Assembly (NCBI RefSeq): GCF_008831285.2
Contig: NW_022204994.1
Coordinates: 1 to 29,308 of the forward strand
Direction: 5' to 3'
Length of the DNA stretch: 29,308 bases
From: Nymphaea colorata
Lineage: Eukaryota; Streptophyta; Magnoliopsida; Nymphaeales; Nymphaeaceae
The position numbers and the translations under genes are program-made. Shown here one piece after another: positions 1 through 8,943 of this stretch (within the stretch, counting starts at the first letter, position 1; every line of letters starts with the position of its first letter). Under the pieces are notes generated by a model. The model searched no databases and had not been told where the DNA came from. It worked only from the letters and a program-made list of their open reading frames with translations.

Positions 1-82
1 ACCCAACCCCAACCCCAACCCCAACCCCAACCCCAACCCCAACCCCAACCCCAACCCCAACCCCAACCCCAACCCCAACCCC
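1..82. repeat. Left telomere, C4A2 repeats
   Basis: Uninterrupted CCCCAA repeats run from the first base to position 82. The most distal repeat is the short form CCCAA. This is the C-rich strand of a G4T2 telomere, the type found in Tetrahymena and relatives, and not the G4T4 type of spirotrich ciliates. Single-copy AT-rich sequence begins at position 83, and the first gene's stop codon lies only 79 bp inside. A macronuclear chromosome end is the simplest reading. Confidence 0.98.
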
Positions 83-161
83 TCAATTTTAAAAAGAAAA
101 AAGCAAATGATTTCACTCATATTGTATATTCATATTAATGCAAGTGAATGTTGGAACATCA

Positions 162-1194
162 TCAGTTCTTCTCCAGTTTGTTGTGGCGTGTCTGCTGCTT
201 GTATTCATCTATGATGGACTTGAAGTCCTTCATCAGGGAAGTGATGTTTTTGAGCTTCAGGGAAGCTTGCTTGGATTTTTGCTCATAGGTGAGTTCTTCA
301 TCTGTTCTGGGATTGCCCTCGCCTTCTATCTTTTTGGACTTTGGTTCCTTCTTTTCTGCCATTTTTTCATCGAAATCGTACTTGATCTTATAGTTGTTCT
401 AATTGCAGCGGTAGTTGAGGTTATCAATGGCTAGGAAAATTTTGCCCAAATTGAGGTTTTTCTTGCTAAAGTCCTCATTGCTTTGCTCCACTTCCGACTG
501 AACTTCATTTTTCTGCTTCACCCAATCCTCGATATCACGTGACAGCTCCTTTATTAGGTTGTTGAGAGTGAGGATCTACTGGTTGTATTTCTTTTCCTCA
601 GCTAAAGTCTATCGTTTCAGCTGTTCATGGCTGTGCTCCATGGCCTATCGTTCCCTTATGCGATCGTCATTGGATTTCTTCAGGGTGTTGTATCTGTTGA
701 GAATATCTGCCATTTAGGGATACTCTTCAGAATAGGTTGATCTCACTTTTTATAGAAAATCCTCGTATTTGCGGAGGTAAGCAGCTCGTGTTTGGTATTT
801 CTTTTGACTTTTTTTGAGTTATTCGATTTCTCTATCGAGGTCTATGTGATGGAAGTGGTTACTTTTGATGGTTTCTTCCTTCTCAGCATATGCTTTCTAT
901 TCTTGTCGAAATCTTTATTCTGCTTTCTTGCGTTTGGACTCATTTTCCTGCAAAAATTGGCAAAAAGCAGTGAGCTTATTTTGCAAATCCTTGTCTTTTT
1001 GTTTGAGATCGTCTTCTCCGGACTTGAATTCGCTTTATTGGCTGGGTTAGGAGGAATTACTTTCGGAATTATTATTTTTTGGATTCGAACTGTTCGTGGA
1101 TTTCATACATTTTGCGTCTTTTTTCAAGCAACTTAGTGGCGGGGGATACCGTCTAATATTGGTTGAATATTGGCAGCTTATTATCTTTCTTCAT
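162..1194 (-). CDS. CFAP73: CFAP73/CCDC42-family axonemal coiled-coil protein
   Basis: Two exons joined over a 19-nt intron (1042-1060) give 337 residues ending at TGA, with TAA/TAG read as Gln. The N-terminal part (about residues 20-140) matches the DUF4200 pattern of the CCDC42/CFAP73 family: a 'LLEKRRKMYE' start, charged heptads, then 'FCQFLQENESKRKKAE', close to the 'F..F..EN..KR..A' signature. Further family features are a 'YEDFLQKV' and an 'ILNRYNTLKKSND' segment. The family length is about 310-330 residues, so this is full length. In Chlamydomonas, CFAP73 (MIA2) pairs with CFAP100 (MIA1) near the I1 inner-arm dynein and tunes ciliary beating. That role is inferred here from family membership. 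CCDC42 is the alternative paralogue. Only 37 bp separate its ATG from the stop of the upstream gene. Confidence 0.85.
1042..1060 (-). other. 19-nt intron in the CFAP73-like gene
   Basis: On the coding strand it reads GTAATTCCTCCTAACCCAG: GTA donor, CTAAC branch-like motif and CAG acceptor. Without removal the reading frame leaves the family pattern. With removal the DUF4200 heptads continue without a break and the total is exactly 338 codons. It is among the shortest spliceosomal introns expected in any eukaryote. Confidence 0.85.
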
Positions 1195-1231
1195 GGTAAG
1201 TTATATTTATACGCCCAGTGGATAAAAATGA

Positions 1232-3403
1232 TCACTATTCATGGTGCTAGCCGTCTTCGTCTTCCTTGGCTCGTATCTGCTTCTTCACACGACTCGAGTG
1301 CTTGTAGGACTATTCGCTTTCCTATTACTCGATTGCGTTGTTTTACATGTACTATTCTCCCTAGTCCTCAATGAAGAAACGCTAGAAGAAACCGTGGAAG
1401 TTTAGGTGCTAAAGGTCATCAGAACAGAGGGAAAGCTCGGCGATGATGAGATCGATATATTTGTCCTAGAGTTCTAGTTTCTTGAACATGTCGATAAGGT
1501 CTTGCCTTCCCACAGTTTCTTCTCCATTTTTGATGTTTTCAAAGGCCACTTGTAGCTCACGTGGGTAAGTACTAGTCATTTCAGCAATCCTGATTATCAT
1601 TTCCTTTTCTTCGTTTTCCTCCATGAGTTCGAAATCGTCAATTACTTTTCTCAACTTACCTACGAGGACTGCGCTGGAGATAGAATCAGCTGGCTGAACT
1701 CTTTACTTTTCGAAGCAGTAGGAGAGGAAAGCGCGCGTGTAGTCTGAAGTTAGGTAGAAGGGCTAGTTTACCAGCATGTTGCACAGATCTGAGTATGAAA
1801 ATTGGTTGGTCTATGCAGATTCAATATCGCTTTTTATGTCACTGAAGGGATAACGCTGGGACTTCATTCTGTAAGTCAGCAGCTATTTTATTTCTGCTAA
1901 TATTTTCTTATTTGGCTTGTAGGCTTCTCCTCCTTTTGAGGCGCCTCCCTTCTTTTCCTTCTTTTTGTCAGACTTATCAGCATGTTTTCCTTTCTTAGGC
2001 TTCTCTTCCTTCTTATAAAGCTATTCCTCCTCTTCATTTTATTCAAAATCTTTTTTGTATTTTTCGATCTGTTGTTCATCTTTGCTCTCTTTCAATCGTT
2101 CGCCTGACTTGCTTTCCTTTACCTTAGTCTCTTATTTACTTTCCTTGGGCTTAGTTTCCTCCTTTTCAAACACTTCCTCATATTCTTCCTCTTCTTATTA
2201 TTCCTCTTGGTGAGGTTTAGAGGGTGAATCATAGTTTTCAAACTCTTCCTGTTGGGTAAAATTGAGATTCGAGTGGTTGATATTGACTTTTGAGCGGTCT
2301 TCCATCATGCTCATCTCTGATTCTGCCTTTCTGAGCTTCTCTTTTACTGATTCAAGCTCCTTTTAGAGCTCCTGGTTATGACGTTTTATTTAATTGTATC
2401 TTTTTTATGATTAGATATTAGGCTCTGATTGCTGTGTATTGACCTTATGAACAGTCTTTTGAACTTTGCTGCTGCGGATGTTGGGCTTGGCAAGGTTTCT
2501 TTGGCGTTGCTCTATGAACTGTTGGTTTTCTCTTAGGGATTTGAGTTCACGGTATAATTCATCATTTTTTCTTTGCAAGTCCTGCACCCTACGTTTCTAT
2601 GCGTTGAGGTCTCTCACTAATTTTTTCTCACGGTTTTGATGTTTTTCACTTTCGCTTTTAATTTTCTCTTCCAGAGATTAGATAATTTATTCATATTTTT
2701 CTCTCTCTTAATCGATTTGATTTTTCTCTTCGATTTCTTGCTCGAGATATTTCTTAAGCTCTTCGTTTTACTGTTCTATTTCTTGCTGGTTGACAAATTG
2801 CGAGCTGTACTGTTAGAGCATAGTACTGAGCCTTTTGTTTTCATCGATGATGACTTTCCTTTCTACTTCCAATTCATTTATCTTGGTGTATTTCATCATT
2901 TTCTTTATCTTCTGGCTCTCTACTCTTAGTCCTTCGTTTTCCTAACGACACTAACGCACCAGTTTCTTTAGGTTGCGAATAATCATGTTGTCCTTCTGCA
3001 ATAAGGAAAGACTTACCTCGCTTGGACGTTGGTGGGGATTGAGTCTGCTTCCCTTGCCGAGTCCTTCAGGAGCAGTATCTACGAACCTGTTAAGCTTATC
3101 TTTTTCTCGCTCAATAACTGATATCTTGGTCTTAAGGCGCACATTCTACTCAGTGACTTCATGCAGGGCCTGTTTTAATTGCAGGGCCTCAGAGTACAGT
3201 CTTTCCTTGTCTTGTTGGATCCTTCTTGGGAGAATGCGAGCAAAATCATGAGTGGTCATATCAGGTTTCATGATGCGAACCTGTTTTCGATGTGGTTGGT
3301 GATGAGGTTAACTGATGTCTTATACGCTGGACTGACCCCACTGTCCCTTGTGGCCTGGTTTGGCGGATTGCGGTCTATGTGGTACGATATATTACCTCTT
3401 CAT
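1232..3403 (-). CDS. Long coiled-coil protein with EF-hand-like C-terminus
   Basis: A single open frame of 724 codons, from ATG at 3403 to TGA at 1232-1234, contains numerous in-frame TAA/TAG codons read as Gln. The order is: basic N-terminus; coiled coil (about residues 55-330) starting with an 'RRIQQDKERLYSEALQLKQ' helix; Glu/Lys-rich low-complexity linker (about 380-500); and a folded-looking C-terminal region (about 510-715) with helix-loop-helix segments such as 'FENIKNGEETVGRQDLIDMF' that resemble degenerate EF-hands. The N-terminal helix vaguely recalls IQCE-type ciliary proteins, but I would not assign it. A 21-nt in-frame segment (2996-3016) looks like an intron, and removing it would shorten the protein by seven residues. 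A structural role in cilia or basal bodies is a guess from composition and from the neighbouring CFAP73-like gene. Confidence 0.85.
2996..3016 (-). other. Candidate 21-nt in-frame intron
   Basis: The coding strand reads GTAAGT at the 5' end and TTGCAG at the 3' end, a near-perfect donor and acceptor pair separated by a pyrimidine-rich stretch. Its length is divisible by three and it holds no TGA, so both the spliced and unspliced messages stay in frame. It sits between 'RPSE' and 'KDNMIIRNLKK'. Sequence alone cannot decide whether it is spliced. Confidence 0.5.
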
Positions 3404-4214
3404 GCCTGATAAATTAATAAGAAACTCAATTAAGTTATATTATCCAACCCCCTCAAAGGAGTCACTTCAGCAACTGAATGCAATCACAAAGTGGCAAATG
3501 TAACAAGATAAACTCAAACCTCCTTGACGGCCCTACTCTTGACATTTTGGCACAAAAAGTTTAGTTTGGGATGCAGAGTTTTTCTCTTAATATACCTAAC
3601 TGCTATGAAACTGGCAGTCAGTTTTGCAGCTATTGTCTTTGTCTTATATTTTCACATCTCTAATGGCAATCTCATACTGCATGCACAAAATATTAAGTAG
3701 AATAAGTCCAAATGCATATACATAATTCTTTACAGTGTTTTATCTTGGCCTAGAGCAAATATTTGACCAAGATTAGGGGATAATGGATGCAGTTGTAATA
3801 TGAGCAACTGGATAGTAAGATTAGCTGAAACCTTTCAAATCCATTTTGAAGCTTTTGATTTCACATAATATTGTAGAAGATATCAGGCTAATATGCGCTA
3901 TTTCATACCTTCCAAGCTGATCATTCCTTGTAGAAACTTGGCTTCAAACATAAATTCTCATAAATGAAATTGATTGTTGGGTTTCAAAGCATACATTATT
4001 TTGCTTTGAAAAAATTTGGCATTTTAAATAAAAATTATTTGCCTTTTTGTAATATAAAATTAAGGAAAAAACCCACTCCAAAATAACATAATCACCATTT
4101 ATGATCACAGAACCATAAATTTTTTCAAATATGATGAAATTTGATGAAAGGATAGGTGTTGAATTATGAATCCCTGAGTATATACTTGATTGGTTAAACT
4201 CTGGCGATAATATA
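3404..4214. promoter_or_regulatory. AT-rich divergent spacer between coiled-coil genes
   Basis: About 810 bp separate the start codons of two divergently transcribed genes, so both promoters should lie here. The composition is clearly more AT-rich than the coding flanks and TGA is frequent in all frames. An ATTGGTT (CCAAT-type) element lies about 25 bp upstream of the right-hand ATG. I see no RNA gene. A short open frame with a signal-peptide-like start (3605-3766) is listed separately as a weak candidate. Confidence 0.5.
3605..3766 (+). CDS. Weak candidate: small secreted peptide
   Basis: An ATG opens a 53-codon frame to TGA. It begins 'MKLAVSFAAIVFVLYFHISNG', a convincing signal-peptide shape with a Lys, a hydrophobic core and small residues at the likely cleavage site, followed by a Lys/Asn-rich tail. 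A GT...AG stretch near 3737-3755 could be an intron that moves the frame on and extends the protein. I do not recognise it. It lies inside an otherwise non-coding AT-rich spacer, where hydrophobic ORFs can arise by chance, so confidence is low. Confidence 0.22.
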
Positions 4215-5234
4215 ATGCTGGACCCCTAGCGCAAACAGGCTGCCTTCTGCATTAAAGCTAACTACCAGTTACGCGAAATCGAAAATGCTTGCCGAGAAGT
4301 GACCTCTATGGCCAAGCTGCTGAATACCCTTGCGAGTGACATTGCTGCCTCTGACGTCAACAGTAGGAAGGTGGAGATTCTGAAATCATAAATAAAGGAT
4401 AAACTTCGGTAATACGCTAGCAGCATGGATAGCATCTACCAAGCACTAGATCGCAAGATACAACTCATCTTGGCAGAAGTTAAGCGTATAGATGGTAGAG
4501 GTGAACAAACCCCGCCAACTCCTATATGCAAGAAGTGCCATAGTCTCAATGCAAGCACCCTAACCAAGGAGCCTGACAAACATTTAAGTTTCGATAATTA
4601 GTTTTCGGAGACTCTGAATCCTCGTATTGCTCTTCTTTAGTCCAAAATCTCACAATATCAATCTAATGAGATTAAGCTGAAAGGAAAGATTGCTGAACTG
4701 CAAGTAAAAAATGAGTCTTTGCTTGAAGAATTTAACAGACTCTCTACTGCTTCAAACAAAAAGATTAATGAGCTAAACAGTAAAATTTCCAAAGATCGTT
4801 CTGAGGGCGATAGTCTGAGCCATTCACCAAGTAAACAAGCATTCAGTTCATCTCCATCATTACAGTTTTCTCCAAATAAACCTAAGAAAATCAATAACAT
4901 GCACTATGAAGCTGACCAATTTTCATACAACTTATCACACGAACTCTCATATACCACAAGCCCCAATTAGAGAGAAGAAAAGACACAAATTCTCAATTTT
5001 GGATGCATTCCAGCCAGACTAAAAGGCTCTGGGAATTCTTTACGTGGATCTAAGACAAAAGAGTAATGTTAAAAACTTGACCGAAGTGATAGAAACAGAA
5101 GGTTTGATTTGCTTCTTAACAAGCTTAGAGATTCTCAACAAGAAAGTACTGATGAGAGCCACACTGATGAACTTCGCAGAATGGACGATCCAGGATCTTA
5201 TATGCAAAGTCCAGTTCGAAGGTTCCAGATATGA
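4215..5234 (+). CDS. Coiled-coil protein, function unknown
   Basis: The open frame codes for 339 residues from ATG to TGA with several TAA/TAG Gln codons. The first 95 residues are helical and begin 'MLDPQRKQAAFCIKANYQLR'. A Cys pair 'CKKCHS' follows, then a coiled coil (about 140-200), and a Ser/Pro-rich tail with 'SPSKQ', 'SPNKPKK' and 'SPVRR' sites of the proline-directed kinase type. No family is recognised. Cytoskeletal or ciliary association is possible given the coiled-coil neighbours. The start is the first ATG after the spacer. Confidence 0.85.
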
Positions 5235-5370
5235 TTATTTATTGTTAATATCACACCAAGATTATTTTTTGAGTTCTTTGACCCAATATTTGCGATACTT
5301 TATCAGAATTGTAGCTCAAATTGGCTATGAATAAAGTTTAAAAGTCGTAGTCATTTAGAAATAATATAAC

Positions 5371-7410
5371 ATGAAGAGGGTAAGACAGGATCAGCCGAAC
5401 CCCATATCTCTTTCCAGCAAACGTCACTCGTTGCAGCAGGACAAGCTGGTGACTCCTCAAAAAATGGACTGGAACACTCCCCTTCAGACCATGGATAGCA
5501 ACAATAATAAGACCTTTTTCACTTCCATGAAGGCAGAGCTTTCCAACATAAAGAGCGATTTTTAGCGCTTAATTCAGCGTGAAGACAAGAGTGGTGGGCT
5601 GGGTGCGAAGGAAAAAGAGATGATCTAGCATAAAAATAGCTGGAATACAGGCGAAAAAGTTAAAAGTTACAGCTCTTATAAGCCAGAAGAGAGGTATTTC
5701 ACTGAAAAAAAGGGTGAGACAGATGCTTTCTAGCCTACACTCAAAACAAAGGAGTCATATGATCAAGGCGCAAAGGGTTTTAACCTAACAAAAAACCTCA
5801 ATGAAGCAGTTAACTTCAAGAACAAACACATCACAGGTAGAGACAGATAGCCCAGCAATAACCCAATCATTAAGTATATTGCTCTCGAACCAAAAGATGA
5901 GGTGAAATAGGCCAATTACTCTTCAGTGAATCCGAAAAAATATGCTACTAACTATATGGATGTGTCTAATGACAAAGAGCTCTTGCTCCAAAAGATTGAA
6001 AACCAGCGTCAGAAAGAACTCTTAGCCAAATTTTAGCAAGAAACATCCATTTACAAAGTAGATAACAACCGTTATAAGACCGAAATCGCCAAATTATCTG
6101 AGCAAAATAGTGCATTAATTGAAAGGATATCACTGCTTCAAGCTGAAATGGAGGAAAAAGCCAAACAGATTAAAATTGATGATGAAAATTTGGCAAAGTA
6201 TAAGGGAATTGCAGATAAATTGGCTCAAAATGAAAAGTTGTTGGCTTTGAAGGAAAAGGAGTTATCTTAGTTTCACTAAAACAAACAAAAATAGAATCAA
6301 TAACGAGATATGGAGCTATAATTCTGCAGATAGAAGATAAATGAGCTTTCCTTCTACAATAACAATTTCTTCAATGATAACTCGAATCTAACATAAGAGA
6401 ATCGTCAACTTAAGGAAGTCATCAATCATTTGCAAAGGTTAATCTAAGACTCCAACCGCATATCAGCTCAATCTGAAAGTGATTGGCATCGTAAAATCTA
6501 GCATCTGTAAAAGAATCTAAAGGAATATTAGAAGAGAGAGCTTATGTATGAGAAGTAAATTGAACGATTATGCAATCAGGTAAATGTCCAAGGAACAGTT
6601 ATTTCTGAATCCAACTAAAGATCAAATAATTAAGAATAACCATCCCAAAATCATGAAATTATAAACGAAGAAATACGTAATCTTAGAATCTAAGTGGCAA
6701 AACAAAAGTAAATAAATTTATTAATAATCAAAAAATATCAGGATTAAATATAGAAGCTAAATATTTAGTCTATTACTAAGAGCTTAGAACAAACTGTCCA
6801 ACATTTGACTGATTAAAATGGTCAACTTAAGAGTTAATGCAACTTCCTTACATCTAAGATTAAATAACTATAGGAGCAAAATAAAGCACTTTGCAACTAA
6901 ATTTCTCTTTACTAATAGCGTGATAAATCAGCAGTCGCCAATAGAAGCTTGAGCTGTACTGAATGGGAAGAATTTACATAGAAGATAGAACGCCTTCAAA
7001 TAGAAAATAAGCAGCTCGCAGAATCATGTGAATATAAGCACCTCCTTCAAGAAGTTTTAGCACAATAGGGACATTTTGAAGTCAAATATGAAGTAAAAAA
7101 TTAATTTTAGAATCTCTTGATTATCGTAAAGGACCAACTTGATGAAATTCAAAGACTTAAATTTGAGGTTGAAAAGCTGCAAATAAAACTAAAGGTTTGT
7201 GAAGAAGACAGACAATAACTAAGGATACAAAAAATCAGGCTTGAAGAAGAAATGAAAGCATTTTTAGCTTACCAAAAATCATCAGATTCATACAGTTTAA
7301 TGTAAAAGCACGATAAGCTTCGAGCCACCCTGGAATAAAAGGAAAGACGCATGCGAGAATTGAAATAATTTGTTCATCAATCCATCTAACGTCGGCAGGA
7401 GAATGATTGA
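5371..7410 (+). CDS. Large coiled-coil protein rich in TAA/TAG glutamines
   Basis: A 680-codon frame runs from ATG to TGA without interruption in the ciliate code. It is invisible in the standard code because its second half is full of TAA and TAG. Residues 1-200 are polar and non-coiled, with proline and tyrosine motifs such as 'SYSSYKPEERYF'. From about residue 210 to the end it is a nearly continuous coiled coil, for example 'IAKLSEQNSALIERISLLQ'. Gln is extremely abundant and is coded mainly by TAA/TAG after about 6270, whereas upstream Gln is mostly CAG/CAA. The downstream half is also more AT-rich. No family is recognised. Its stop lies 40 bp from the stop of the convergent gene on the other strand. 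Confidence 0.88.
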
Positions 7411-7450
7411 TACTGAAATTTTATCGCTTTTATGCTGAGTGGCTTAAAAA

Positions 7451-8673
7451 TCAAAGCAATATAGAGTCCATTTGGCTCTGGCTGTGAATCATGCTACGAT
7501 TTCTGTTGCTTCTTAAGGTCTAGAGCTTATTCTTGACCAGGTCTGCATCCTCTCCCTGAAGAGGATCGGAGAAAGAAGCTCCAAGCCGGTTTCCGAGGGT
7601 GTTGATCGAGCGATCGTGGTATTTGTCGAAGGTGTAATTTCCGCTGATGGCTCTCTATGTTATGAAAAATATACGGTGAGCTGGTTGGCATTCAGGCGGT
7701 ATTCTTCTTCGCTCATATAATGCTGCTGTTGGCGGTTGAGGCGTTGTTCTTGTGCTTGTTTCTCCAAGAATTGTGAATACTGTTGCTTATCAAATGGCGC
7801 CTTCTTTTCTCTAAAGATGCCATTGATGAAGCTGTAGGATTGCTCAGGATTACTGTTTTTTTCCTAGATCTTGCGATTATGTAGAAGTTGCAACTGCATT
7901 TAAAGTGTGTCTTTCATTTAAATGTTCTTTCTTTCCTTTTAAATGAGGCTATGTTCTCTCTTTCGTGCTTCTGCTTCCTATTTCCTTTGCTGTGGTTCAT
8001 TTACAAATTTTTGTTAAAGTTCACGTTCTTTTCTCAATTTTTGCTGATGCAATTCTTTATAGTAATTGAAAACCGCCTGGTTTTGTTCATATTTTCTAGG
8101 CTGTTTTCCTTGGGTTGCCTAATGATGCTCCTGATATACTTGATTTTTATGGAATTGCTCAATTTCCTCTTGACGCTTTTTCTTTTTGTCTTCCTCTTTC
8201 CATAGGAGCTGCTTGTCGAGTGTGGTGATGACATCCCGCCAGATAGCTTAGGCCCGCTGCTTCTTCTATTGCTCAGACTTCAGACCGATTTCCAGGTTAT
8301 ACATTGGCTGCGGTTACTCTTTGACCTTTGTGGACATGAGATGCTGGTTCTATGCTTCGAGTTGTTTGTGGTGAAGGTATTTTTGGAACTTATCTTTTTC
8401 TTCTTTTTCACGTTGTTCTTGCGCCATTCTCACTACATGCTCATAGTATCTGCGGTCCTCTTCGCGTTCTGCCTAGCCGGTGGAGTGTTTGCGTGAGAGT
8501 TGCTGGTCGAGTTGCCTCTTTAAGTTGTCTTTCTTCTCTTGTGAAAGCATCTTTTCCAGGCTTTTGGCCCTCTCCAGTTCCTGTGCTTGGTGCTGGTAAA
8601 TGATTGCCCACTCCTCCTTTCGAGGAAGCTGGGCGGATTCCAGAGATTGCCTTGACACTCTCGATTCCGACAT
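7451..8673 (-). CDS. Charged coiled-coil protein with one 20-nt intron
   Basis: Two exons (8673-7675 and 7654-7451) give 400 residues ending at TGA. The body is a Gln/Lys/Glu-rich helix, for example 'EEDKKKKRQEEIEQFHKNQ'. The C-terminus after the splice, containing 'SGNYTFDKYHDRSINTLG', is more folded in character and is readable only if the intron is removed. The chosen ATG begins 'MSESRVSRQSLESAQLPRKE'. An out-of-frame ATG 25 nt upstream (8698) begins 'MSAANKFNNVGIES' and could be the true start if a 28-nt GT...AG segment is spliced. No family is recognised. It resembles the gene at 22357-24248 in general composition only. Confidence 0.82.
7655..7674 (-). other. 20-nt intron
   Basis: The coding strand reads GTATATTTTTCATAACATAG, with a GTA donor, a TAAC branch-like element and a TAG acceptor. 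Without splicing the frame stays open but reads low-quality sequence. With splicing it gives an ordered-looking C-terminus and 401 codons exactly. Confidence 0.75.
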
Positions 8674-8943
8674 TATTAAATTTATTAGCAGCACTCATTA
8701 TATAGACTTCATGAATCAAATTAAACATAAAAATAAGATCTCAGGCATTTCCCACATGAAAAATAAAGATCCAAATGGAGTAATTGATTGAAAAAGCGAC
8801 TCATATCTTTTTTTTTGATTATTGGATCTTTTATTTTTGTAGGGTTGGAATAAAATCTTAAGTGGTGAAGGGTGCCCTTTATTTAAATTAACATTTTGAT
8901 GAATAATTTTTATTCAAACTATATATCATACGCATAAATTGGT
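8674..8943. promoter_or_regulatory. Divergent promoter region
   Basis: About 270 bp separate two divergent start codons. The half nearest the repeat-protein gene is strongly AT-rich, with long T and A runs, and contains 'ACTATATATCATACG' about 20 bp upstream of that ATG. The other half carries an out-of-frame ATG (8698) upstream of the minus-strand gene. No further motif can be assigned. Confidence 0.45.

Noticed and set aside
138-434. Hydrophobic plus-strand ORF near the left telomere
   Set aside because: It is the antisense shadow of the CFAP73-like coiled-coil gene. Lys/Glu-rich codons read backwards give Leu/Phe-rich frames.
792-1374. Overlapping plus-strand ORFs of hydrophobic character
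   Set aside because: Antisense to exon 1, the intron and the upstream gene's 3' end. The minus frame fits a known protein family.
8034-8603. Plus-strand hydrophobic ORFs and a second minus-strand frame
   Set aside because: Shadows of the charged coiled-coil gene at 7451-8673.
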